64,000 nucleotides of DNA, taken from Brucella pseudogrignonensis (GTDB lineage: Bacteria > Pseudomonadota > Alphaproteobacteria > Rhizobiales > Rhizobiaceae). The notes beneath the pieces were generated by a model that ran no database searches, was not told where the DNA came from, and saw only the letters and a program-made list of their open reading frames with translations. Positions 45,085 through 52,756 of the stretch are shown piece by piece. The DNA lies in assembly GCF_002252525.1 (NCBI RefSeq), contig NZ_NNRM01000053.1, positions 124,001 to 188,000 on the forward strand, read 5' to 3'. Made by a program: the position numbers and the translations under genes. Each line of letters opens with the position of its first letter. Positions within the stretch are counted from its first letter, which is position 1.

Positions 45085-45111
45085 AAGGCCGGAGGTTTTG
45101 CCTCCGGCCTT
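45085..45111 (-). terminator. Terminator of the RND efflux operon
   Basis: Eleven-base perfect arms AAGGCCGGAGG (45085-45095) and CCTCCGGCCTT (45101-45111) lie 14 bp after the RND pump stop codon and run into TTTC on the minus strand. Confidence 0.85.
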
Positions 45112-45124
45112 AATGTTTTAGACT

Positions 45125-48100
45125 TCAGTGAGCATCCAGTATTTCTACTTTCGGTCCAGCATGTTTCAATGGACGTTCGCCGGTCAATTTGCGGATCAGT
45201 ACATAAAACACCGGCGTCATGAAGATACCGAAGGCCGTCACGCCGATCATTCCTGCAAACACTGCGATACCCATTGCCGAGCGCATTTCCGCACCAGCCC
45301 CTGTCGATATGACAAGCGGCACGACGCCCATGATGAAAGCCATCGAAGTCATGAGGATCGGACGCAGACGCAGCCGGCTTGCCTCGATAGCTGCTTGAAC
45401 TGCCGTTCTTCCAGATAGTTCCAGCTCACGGGCAAACTCAACGATCAGGATCGCATTCTTGGCGGACAGCCCCACCAGAACGATCAAACCAATTTGGGTG
45501 AAGACATTGTTATCACCTCCTGTCAGCCAGACGCCGATCAGTGCGGCCATGATGCCCATTGGTACGATCAGGATGATCGAGAGTGGCAGAGTGAGACTTT
45601 CATACTGCGCAGCCAGCACGAGATACACCAGCAGCAGCGCCAGCGGGAAGACAAGGAAACCCGAATTGCCAGCCAGAATTTGCTGATATGTCAGGTCGGT
45701 CCATTCATAGGCAATGCCTGCAGGCAAGGTCTCTTCCGCAATCCGCTCAATGGCAGCCTGCGCCTGACCGGATGAAAAGCCGGGAGCCGGGTTGCCGTTG
45801 ATGTCGGCTGAAAGGAAGCCGTTATAACGGATTGCGCGCTCTGCCCCCACGGTCTGCTCAACTTTAAGAAGGGCGGACAATGGGATCATCTCGCCAGCCT
45901 GCGAACGAACCTTCAGCTTGCCGATATCTTCGGCATGGCTGCGATAATTCGCGTCTGCCTGAATACGCACGCTGTAAGTGCGGCCAAAGGCATTGAAGTC
46001 GTTGACGTAAAGCGAACCAAGATAGATTTGCAAAGTTTCGAAAACATCCGTGACGGCCACGCCCAGCTGGCGTGCCTTCACGCGGTCAATGTCAGCGAAA
46101 AGTTGCGGAACGTTGATCTGATAGCTCGAGTACAGCCCCGCCAGTTCCGGTGTCTGATACGCCTTGGCAAGAAATGCCTTGGTTGCATCGTCAAGCGCGC
46201 GGAAGCCTAAACCATTGCGATCTTCCAGCTGAAGCTTGAAGCCGCCGGTAGTACCCAGTCCCTGTACGGGAGGGGGTGGGAACATGGCGATGAAGGCATC
46301 CTGAATGGATCCAAACTGCTGGTTGAGCTGCATGGTAATAGCATTTGCAGAGAGTTCAGCTGTCTTGCGCTCTTCAAACGGCTTCAAGGTTACAAACACA
46401 ATGCCGGAGTTCGACGAGTTGGTGAAACCATTGATCGACAAGCCCGGGAAGGCGATAGCATTGGCGACGCCAGGCTGCTTGAGTGCAATGTCCGTCATCC
46501 GGCGGATAACATCTTCCGAACGGTCGAGTGTCGCGGCATCCGGCAATTGTGCAAAGCCGATCAGATATTGCTTGTCCTGCGCCGGAACGAAGCCGCCGGG
46601 CACCGCACGGAACAGAACGAAGGTGACGCCGAGCAACACGACATAGAGGCCCATCACAAGCGACTTGCGTGTGAGAATACCACCAACACCGCGACCATAG
46701 GCATTTGAACTTGCACCAAAGAAGCGATTAAAGCCACGGAAGAACCAGCCAAACAGCTTGTCCATAACGCGGGTCAGCCGGTCTTTCGGTGCATTGTGGC
46801 CGCGCAGCAGCAAAGCTGCCAACGCTGGTGACAGTGTCAACGAGTTAAACGCCGAGATCACGGTCGATATGGCGATAGTCAGCGCAAACTGACGATAAAA
46901 CTGGCCAGTCAGGCCGGTAATGAAGGCCAGCGGTACGAAAACTGCCACCAGCACCAGTGCAATGGCGATAATCGGGCCGGACACTTCCTGCATGGCGCGA
47001 TAGGTCGCCTCAATCGGAGAGAGGCCCTGTTCAATATTGCGCTCGACATTTTCCACCACCACGATCGCATCATCGACGACGATGCCGATCGCAAGCACGA
47101 GGCCGAAGAGGCTTAGTGCATTGATGGAGAAGCCAAATACATACATCACCGCAAAGGTGCCGACGATGGACACGGGAACAGCTACGAGAGGAATGATCGA
47201 GGCTCGCCATGTCTGCAGGAACATGATGACCACGATTACCACCAGAACGATGGCTTCAAGCAGAGTGTGAATAACTGACTCGATAGAGGCTTTAACAAAC
47301 GCCGTTGTGTCATAGACGATATCGAAGTCCACGCCTTCCGGCATGGTTTTCTTCAGATCAGCCATGGCAGCATGGACGTTTGCGGAAATATCAAGGGCAT
47401 TGGAACCGGGCGCTTGAAAAACACCCATACCGACGGCTGATTTATTATCGAGCAGCGAGCGCAACGAGTAGTCCGCTGCCCCCATTTCAACGCGCGCAAC
47501 GTCGCCAAGGCGTGTAACTTCACCCTGGCTGCCGGATTTCACAACGATATCGGCAAAGTCTTCAGGTGTTTGGAGACGTCCCTGAGCATTAACTGAAAGC
47601 TGCAGATCGAGACCTGAAACCGATGGGGAAGCGCCAATAACACCAGCTGCGGCCTGAACGTTCTGCTGGCGGATAGCGTTGGCAATGTCTCCGGCCGAAA
47701 GTCCGCGTTCAGCGGCCTTTTGTGGATCAATCCAGACGCGCATCGAATAGTCGCCACCGCCGAAAATCTGCACCTGACCGACGCCTGGAATACGAGCAAT
47801 ACGATCCTTGACGTTGAGAACAGCATAGTTGCGCAAGTAGTTCACGTCATATCGGCCATCAGGCGATATCAGGTGAACAACAAGCGTAAGATCGGGCGAG
47901 CTCTTAGCTGTCGTGACACCGAGCGTGCGTACTTCTTCCGGCAGGCGTGGCTCGGCCTGCGAAATACGGTTTTGCACCAGCTGCTGGGCCTGATCGGGAT
48001 CTGTGCCGAGTGCGAAAGTGACGGTCAGGGTCATGACACCATCAGCGGTCGCCTGGCTTTGCATATAGAGCATACCTTCGACACCGTTGATCTGCTCTTC

Positions 48101-48301
48101 AAGCGGTGTTGCGACAGTTTCTGAAATAACGGCTGGATTGGCGCCCGGATATTGTGCACGCACCACGATCTGTGGTGGCACGACTTCCGGATATTCCGAG
48201 ATCGGCAAACCTGTCATGCCGATCAGACCGGCAACAAAGATCAGAACCGACAAAACGCCAGCGAAGACCGGTCGGTCTACGAAAAAGCGTGAAAAATTCA
48301 T
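45125..48301 (-). CDS. HAE1-family RND multidrug efflux pump
   Basis: A 1058-residue inner-membrane pump of AcrB type. It starts MNFSRFFVDRPVFAGVLSVL, and the porter domain contains TVTFALGTDPDQAQQLVQN. Helix 4 carries the proton-relay Asp pair in GIVVDDAIVVVENVER. A second internal repeat has IGLIVLVGLSAKNAILIVEF with the conserved Lys. The length and order fit a working trimeric exporter like Brucella BepE/BepG. The start at 48301 follows GGGGGA; the upstream extension to 48358 is not used. It follows its adaptor gene by 124 bp with a strong hairpin between them. No outer-membrane channel gene is adjacent, so a shared TolC-type protein is assumed. Confidence 0.94.
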   Translation of the reverse strand: MNFSRFFVDRPVFAGVLSVLIFVAGLIGMTGLPISEYPEVVPPQIVVRAQYPGANPAVISETVATPLEEQINGVEGMLYMQSQATADGVMTLTVTFALGTDPDQAQQLVQNRISQAEPRLPEEVRTLGVTTAKSSPDLTLVVHLISPDGRYDVNYLRNYAVLNVKDRIARIPGVGQVQIFGGGDYSMRVWIDPQKAAERGLSAGDIANAIRQQNVQAAAGVIGASPSVSGLDLQLSVNAQGRLQTPEDFADIVVKSGSQGEVTRLGDVARVEMGAADYSLRSLLDNKSAVGMGVFQAPGSNALDISANVHAAMADLKKTMPEGVDFDIVYDTTAFVKASIESVIHTLLEAIVLVVIVVIMFLQTWRASIIPLVAVPVSIVGTFAVMYVFGFSINALSLFGLVLAIGIVVDDAIVVVENVERNIEQGLSPIEATYRAMQEVSGPIIAIALVLVAVFVPLAFITGLTGQFYRQFALTIAISTVISAFNSLTLSPALAALLLRGHNAPKDRLTRVMDKLFGWFFRGFNRFFGASSNAYGRGVGGILTRKSLVMGLYVVLLGVTFVLFRAVPGGFVPAQDKQYLIGFAQLPDAATLDRSEDVIRRMTDIALKQPGVANAIAFPGLSINGFTNSSNSGIVFVTLKPFEERKTAELSANAITMQLNQQFGSIQDAFIAMFPPPPVQGLGTTGGFKLQLEDRNGLGFRALDDATKAFLAKAYQTPELAGLYSSYQINVPQLFADIDRVKARQLGVAVTDVFETLQIYLGSLYVNDFNAFGRTYSVRIQADANYRSHAEDIGKLKVRSQAGEMIPLSALLKVEQTVGAERAIRYNGFLSADINGNPAPGFSSGQAQAAIERIAEETLPAGIAYEWTDLTYQQILAGNSGFLVFPLALLLVYLVLAAQYESLTLPLSIILIVPMGIMAALIGVWLTGGDNNVFTQIGLIVLVGLSAKNAILIVEFARELELSGRTAVQAAIEASRLRLRPILMTSMAFIMGVVPLVISTGAGAEMRSAMGIAVFAGMIGVTAFGIFMTPVFYVLIRKLTGERPLKHAGPKVEILDAH

Positions 48302-48344
48302 CTTATTATCCCCCTTTAGGCGGATGAGCAAAAGACTCTCCCGT

Positions 48345-48372
48345 TCCCGCGAAAACATGTGTTCTCGCGGGA
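48345..48372 (-). other. Intercistronic hairpin between adaptor and pump genes
   Basis: Arms TCCCGCGA (48345-48352) and TCGCGGGA (48365-48372), with AAC/GTT pairing and an ACATGT core inside, lie in the 124-bp gap. No T-run follows. It may be a processing or stabilising stem that sets the adaptor-to-pump ratio. Confidence 0.5.
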
Positions 48373-48425
48373 TGAATAGGCTGAGCTTTTTGCGTTTGCG
48401 CGCGCCGACAGACGCGCCGTTTCAA

Positions 48426-49616
48426 TTAATTCTTGGCAAGTGTTTCGGTTACGGGCTGCGGTGCAACGACTACGCCTGGGCGAATACGCTGCAGGCCGTT
48501 GACGACGATGTTTTCGCCGGGCTTCAACCCGCTTTCGACAATACGCAGGCCGTCATAGTTGCGACCAAGCACCACCTGCCGATATTCAACCTTGTTGTCC
48601 GGACCTACTACGAAGACGAATTTCTTGTCCTGATCCGACGAAATTGCGCGATCACTTACCACGAGCTTCTGATCAGGGTCCGGTTCGCCAAAGCGAATGC
48701 GGACAAACTGTCCTGGAATGAGCCTTCCATCCGGATTATCGATGGCTGCACGAACACGGATCGTGCCTGTCGTGGCATCCACCTCGTTGTTGATGAGCTG
48801 AATATGTCCTGAAATCGGTGTGCCATTATCCGCCGCTGTTCCTATCTGCACGGGGATGCGCTCGATGGAATTGCCGCCGGGGGAAGTCGCGAGCTTGGCA
48901 AGCGCTTTGGTGACAACTTCTTCATTGGCGCTGAAGCTTGCATAGATCGGGTCGACCGATACGAGTGTCGTTAGTACCGGTGAAGCTGAACTTGCTGCAA
49001 CCAGATTACCAGCCGTTACTTCCAGACGTCCGACACGACCGGAGATAGGCGCGCGTACCTCGGTATATTGGAGGTCAAGTTCAGACGAGCGTAGTGCTGC
49101 CTTTGCAGAACGAAGGCTTGCCTGTGCTTCATCAAAGGCGCTTGAACGCTGATCAAGGCCGCTTTGTGCAATGGTACGGGTTGTCACCAGCTGGCGTCCG
49201 CGTTCCAGTTCAGCTTTGGCGAGTGCTACACGCGCTTCTTCTGCTGAAACCTGTGCCCTGGCCTTTTCAACGGCAGCGGCATAAGGTTCCGGATCGATTG
49301 TGACGAGCAGATCGCCCTGCTTTACCAAAGCACCTTCGCGGAAATGTGCTTTCAAGATTGCGCCGCCGACACGCGGACGAATTTCAACGCGGTCAATGGC
49401 TTCCAAACGACCGGAGAATTCTTCCCAACTGTTGATGGCGCGCTGTTCAGCTGCTGCAACTGAAACCGGAACTGCGGGTGGTGGAGCAGATACATCGGTT
49501 GCGGCGTCGGCTTTCAGGTGCGGCATACCGAAAAGAATGGCACCACCACCTGCTGCAGACAATAGGATACTAAGGCCGGCGCCCCATAGGGCCCGGCGGG
49601 CAATGTTCGATGTCAT
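48426..49616 (-). CDS. RND efflux periplasmic adaptor (AcrA/BepD-like)
   Basis: A 396-residue membrane fusion protein. It has an N-terminal hydrophobic segment (about 10-32) without a lipobox. EEFSGRLEAIDRVEIRPRVG starts the beta-barrel/lipoyl region, residues 110-180 form the coiled-coil hairpin with AQSGLDQRSSAFDEAQASL, and LDLQYTEVRAPISGRVGRLE is the second lipoyl half. It partners the pump encoded next. It lies 77 bp after the hydrolase-like gene on the same strand, so an operon of three genes is likely. Confidence 0.92.
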   Translation of the reverse strand: MTSNIARRALWGAGLSILLSAAGGGAILFGMPHLKADAATDVSAPPPAVPVSVAAAEQRAINSWEEFSGRLEAIDRVEIRPRVGGAILKAHFREGALVKQGDLLVTIDPEPYAAAVEKARAQVSAEEARVALAKAELERGRQLVTTRTIAQSGLDQRSSAFDEAQASLRSAKAALRSSELDLQYTEVRAPISGRVGRLEVTAGNLVAASSASPVLTTLVSVDPIYASFSANEEVVTKALAKLATSPGGNSIERIPVQIGTAADNGTPISGHIQLINNEVDATTGTIRVRAAIDNPDGRLIPGQFVRIRFGEPDPDQKLVVSDRAISSDQDKKFVFVVGPDNKVEYRQVVLGRNYDGLRIVESGLKPGENIVVNGLQRIRPGVVVAPQPVTETLAKN

Positions 49617-49693
49617 GTTGTATCTCCTAACCGGTGGGGGCCGGCTTCATATTGAGCGTCAGGCCAAAGGTTGGGAGACCGTTCGAGCTGACG

Positions 49694-50509
49694 TTATGCT
49701 TCGATTTGCTTTGCACCTGCTCGCCGGAAGAAATCCGAAAACAGATCGATCAGTGTCTTTTCCTGCGGCGTCCAGTCCGTGCGCGTGACATTGTTCTCGG
49801 GTATCCAGCCGGCTTGTCCGGGCAGGACATGCGACTGAACCTTGACGCCGGCCTGACGAAGACGCTCTGCATAGGCCCGCGTTTCGTCACGCATTGGACA
49901 TTGGGCACTGGTGACGAGCAGAGTTGGCACCAAACCACCAAGCCGCGTACAAAGGGCGGGCGCGGCATAAGGGTGGGTGAACCCTGCACATTCGCCAAGA
50001 TAGTTCTGCCAGCCGTCTGCAATCGTCTGAACGGCACTTTCCGGACAATATTTGCGGAAAGATGCCGTGGCGAGGCAGGGATCAAGCATGGGCGAAAGCA
50101 ATATCTGGCCCTTAAGGTCTGCCAGATGCTGATCGCGCGCCATGAGTGCCACGCCGGCTGCAATATTACCGCCCGCCTCTTCACCGGCGACGAACAGCAT
50201 CGACTTCTTGTGCGCAAACTCCGGGCAACGCGCGCGCATTGAGGTCATTATCGAATAAGCCACATCCAGTGCCGCCGGAAACGGGTTGAGACAGGCCGAT
50301 GAATATTCAGGCGACACGACCACCGCACCTGCCTCGGCAAGTGTTTCGGCAACGCGTTCGCAGGCACCAAGACAGCTGTTTGAGAACGCTCCCCCATGCA
50401 GGTGTAAAACCACTGGTGGCGGTGAAAGCAACTTGGCACCGCGATAAATGCGTGCCGTGCAGGTGGCATCACCAGCCTGCATTGTTCCAACCGTAAATTT
50501 CTCGCACAT
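49694..50509 (-). CDS. Alpha/beta hydrolase-fold protein (HSL type) without catalytic triad
   Basis: A 271-residue protein of the hormone-sensitive-lipase group: the oxyanion motif HGGA (38-41), the PEYSSACLNPFPAALDVAYS block and HPYAAP are preserved. The nucleophile elbow, normally GDSAGG, reads GEEAGG, so Ser is replaced by Glu111. The usual Asp of DPLRDE is Cys204 in CPMRDE, and the usual His-Gly-Phe is replaced by GQAGW (232-235). All three triad residues are thus lost while the fold is kept. It is the first gene of the RND operon and divergent from a LysR regulator. It may bind an ester-like ligand or act on another protein; hydrolysis by the normal mechanism is not expected. Confidence 0.82.
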   Translation of the reverse strand: MCEKFTVGTMQAGDATCTARIYRGAKLLSPPPVVLHLHGGAFSNSCLGACERVAETLAEAGAVVVSPEYSSACLNPFPAALDVAYSIMTSMRARCPEFAHKKSMLFVAGEEAGGNIAAGVALMARDQHLADLKGQILLSPMLDPCLATASFRKYCPESAVQTIADGWQNYLGECAGFTHPYAAPALCTRLGGLVPTLLVTSAQCPMRDETRAYAERLRQAGVKVQSHVLPGQAGWIPENNVTRTDWTPQEKTLIDLFSDFFRRAGAKQIEA

Positions 50510-50525
50510 CTTTCTTGCTTTCGTG

Positions 50526-50604
50526 ACTAGCGGTCATTTGATTCTGACATTTGTTCGACCTTTGTAACTCGTAAGAGCAAATGTCGGAATCAAACCACTA
50601 GCGG
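50526..50604. repeat. Palindromic element flanked by 8-bp direct repeats (MITE-like)
   Basis: Arms TTTGATTCTGACATTTG (50537-50553) and CAAATGTCGGAATCAAA (50578-50594) match at 16 of 17 positions around a 24-base loop. ACTAGCGG occurs in direct orientation on both sides (50526-50533 and 50597-50604), like a target-site duplication. It sits in the promoter region between the hydrolase-like and LysR genes. Similar words seem familiar from Brucellaceae intergenic repeats, but only one copy is present here. Confidence 0.6.
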
Positions 50605-50704
50605 CAAACTGCCATGTTGAGATATTATCATTGTCTATTATCTGGAATAGTCCCCATGTATTGGTTACACTATCCCAAATTTCGAACAATGATGGCTATT
50701 GAAA

Positions 50705-51640
50705 ATGGATCAGCTCTCCGCCATGCGCGCATTTCTCCGGGTCGTCGAAACCGGTAACTTCACGCGCGCGTCTGCTTCTCTCAATGTGCCGAAGGCAACA
50801 ATCAGCAATCTTATTCAAGGATTGGAAGCCCATCTTCGTACAAAACTCCTCAATCGTACGACCCGCCGTGTTCTCGTAACACCGGATGGCGCACTTTACT
50901 ATGAGCGCGCTGCACGCTTGCTTTCCGATCTCGAAGAACTGGACGGCAGCCTCTCAAGCGCCCAAACACTGCCCAAAGGCCGCCTGCGCGTAGAAATGGC
51001 GAGTGCGGTTGCCAATCTGATTATCATCCCGGCACTAATCGAGTTCCATCAACGCTATCCCGATATTCAGATTGATCTTGGCGTATCAGACCGCCCTGTC
51101 GATTATGTGGCGGAAAACGTCGACTGTGCGATTCGGATCGGCGAGTTGAGCGATCAGTCGCTGATTGCGCGCCGGATAGGTGATATGCATTTTATCGCCT
51201 GTGCGTCTGCGGAATATCTTGATCGGTGCTTCACACCTAAACATCCATCCGACCTGAGCAATAATTGTCATGTAGTGGGTTATTTCCGGCCTTCAACCGG
51301 CCAGCAAATGCCATTTCACTTCAAACGAGGTACAGAAGAAGTCGAGGTCAATGGACGCTATGTTGTCGCGGCTAATGAATCGACCACCTATCTTGCCGCT
51401 GCGCGTGCTGGCTTAGGCGTGGTGCAGGCGCCCTTATTCATGGTGCAGGAGGATATAGCGAACGGCACCTTGCGCCCGGTATTGCAGGACTGGCAGATCG
51501 AACCGATGCCGATCCATCTCGTCTACCCACCCAATCGCCATTTGAGCAATCGCCTCCGCGTTTTTGCTGATTGGGTCGTTAAAGTCGTTGCGCGATCTCA
51601 GAATCTTGCACCGAACGGGACGAATGGATCAGCAAAGTAG
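50705..51640 (+). CDS. LysR-family transcriptional regulator
   Basis: A 311-residue regulator with an N-terminal winged helix ([20 protein letters not shown], then [17 protein letters not shown]) and a LysR substrate domain from about residue 90. ATG 50705 is preferred over the in-frame TTG at 50699. It is transcribed away from the RND operon, whose first gene is 195 bp off, and is the only regulator beside it, so control of efflux is likely. The effector is not known. An inserted palindromic element lies between the two promoters. Confidence 0.9.
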   Translation: MDQLSAMRAFLRVVETGNFTRASASLNVPKATISNLIQGLEAHLRTKLLNRTTRRVLVTPDGALYYERAARLLSDLEELDGSLSSAQTLPKGRLRVEMASAVANLIIIPALIEFHQRYPDIQIDLGVSDRPVDYVAENVDCAIRIGELSDQSLIARRIGDMHFIACASAEYLDRCFTPKHPSDLSNNCHVVGYFRPSTGQQMPFHFKRGTEEVEVNGRYVVAANESTTYLAAARAGLGVVQAPLFMVQEDIANGTLRPVLQDWQIEPMPIHLVYPPNRHLSNRLRVFADWVVKVVARSQNLAPNGTNGSAK

Positions 51641-51653
51641 GTGATTCATGGCT

Positions 51654-52493
51654 TCATGCTTCCATATTTGCCAAAACGACAGGGATGTTCGCTGTTGCAA
51701 GCAAGGTGGATAAAACTGGGGCTGGCATCTCGTTGGTTATGACGGCGGTAATGTCGTGAACCGATCCAAGCCTGACCATCGCTCTTTTGCCAAATTTTGA
51801 GCTGTCCACTGCGAGCAGTTTGTGTGCCGCTTGTCGCAATGCTGCTGAAACGACGGCCACTTCCGTATGGTCGTCGTCACAAAGATCACCATCATCATCA
51901 ACGCCGCTGACCGAAATGATTGCATAGTCGAACTTGAAGCGTCGGATGAATTCCGGTGTATCTTCCTGAAACATCCCGCCATCGATAGGTCGAACAAAGC
52001 CACCAGGAACTGCTAAAGTGAAATCCGTTTTCTCACTAATAATGGCGGCGGATCTTAGGCTATATGTGACAACATGCAGGCGTTCTCTGCTTACAAGCGC
52101 ATTGGCAATCGCTTCGCATGTGGTGCCGGTGTCAAGAAAAATAGTGGCGTTATCGGGAATGAGCGCGACCACTGCTTCAGCAATTCGAGCCTTTTCATCT
52201 GCCCTATCATGCCTGCGCTGACGATAGGTGATGGGGTCCAGCGGAGCTAGCTGTGATACGCCACCATGTAACCTTCTGACTTTGCCCTGATGCTCCAGAT
52301 CCGCAATGTCACGTCGGGCTGTTTGCGTGGTAACGCGGAATCGTTCAGCGATCTCCTCCAGCGAAACATAATGGCTGTTCTCAATCCACTGAAGCAGCAT
52401 TTGCTGCCGTATTTCTTTCTTTTTGCCACCGGAACCAGAAAGTTCGCTCATATTTGCTGTCGCATCCTTATGCGCGTGGTTGCTCAGATCCAT
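51654..52493 (-). CDS. DeoR/GlpR-family transcriptional regulator
   Basis: A 279-residue repressor-type protein. The N-terminal helix-turn-helix reads VSLEEIAERFRVTTQTARRD, followed by VRRLHGGVSQL, the DeoR wing. The C-terminal sugar-phosphate sensor (about 85-260) has IFLDTGTTCEAIANAL, VVTYSLRSA and KLLAVDSSKFGKRAMV, the last being the ligand-loop Lys block of DeoR sensors. The frame also has an ATG at 52451, which would lose a short acidic/serine-rich lead. It is divergent from the nuclease autotransporter with two matching boxes in between, so it probably regulates that gene and itself in response to a phosphorylated metabolite. Confidence 0.9.
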   Translation of the reverse strand: MDLSNHAHKDATANMSELSGSGGKKKEIRQQMLLQWIENSHYVSLEEIAERFRVTTQTARRDIADLEHQGKVRRLHGGVSQLAPLDPITYRQRRHDRADEKARIAEAVVALIPDNATIFLDTGTTCEAIANALVSRERLHVVTYSLRSAAIISEKTDFTLAVPGGFVRPIDGGMFQEDTPEFIRRFKFDYAIISVSGVDDDGDLCDDDHTEVAVVSAALRQAAHKLLAVDSSKFGKRAMVRLGSVHDITAVITNEMPAPVLSTLLATANIPVVLANMEA

Positions 52494-52570
52494 CTCTCAT
52501 TCCCAGGTTGAAATAGGCAAGGAAATTGTGGGCTTAGGCCACAAGAACTCCCAGAGGCGATAGCAAATAA

Positions 52571-52591
52571 AAATGTAATATTAATGACATT
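52571..52591. promoter_or_regulatory. Candidate DeoR operator, box 1
   Basis: A 21-bp box with AATGTAATA at the left and TGACATT at the right. It is imperfectly palindromic (AATGT...ACATT) and matches box 2 at 52642-52662 in 18 of 21 positions. DeoR/GlpR operators often have this AATGT/ACATT frame. Confidence 0.5.
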
Positions 52592-52641
52592 TACTGTTCA
52601 TGGGGCGAAAGAATTGAGTCTTCCAAAGTCGCTCTAGAGTA

Positions 52642-52662
52642 AAATGTAATAAAAGTGACATT
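52642..52662. promoter_or_regulatory. Candidate DeoR operator, box 2
   Basis: A second copy of the AATGTAATA...TGACATT box, 71 bp from the first in the same orientation and 95 bp before the autotransporter start. Two boxes at this distance could support looping between the divergent promoters. Confidence 0.5.
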
Positions 52663-52756
52663 GAACTCTGTCATTTCAGCATCAGGTGAAGTTGGATGAT
52701 CAATCCGGCTGTCACATTGATGAAATGGATGCATTTTCCAAGAAAAGGACTGAGGG

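Noticed and set aside
48308-48812. Plus-strand frame opposite the adaptor C-terminus and intergenic hairpin
   Set aside because: It is antisense to the RND adaptor and lacks a ribosome site or domain.
49694-50509. Calling the hydrolase-fold gene a pseudogene
   Set aside because: The frame is full length with intact fold motifs and a normal operon position; only the triad residues differ.
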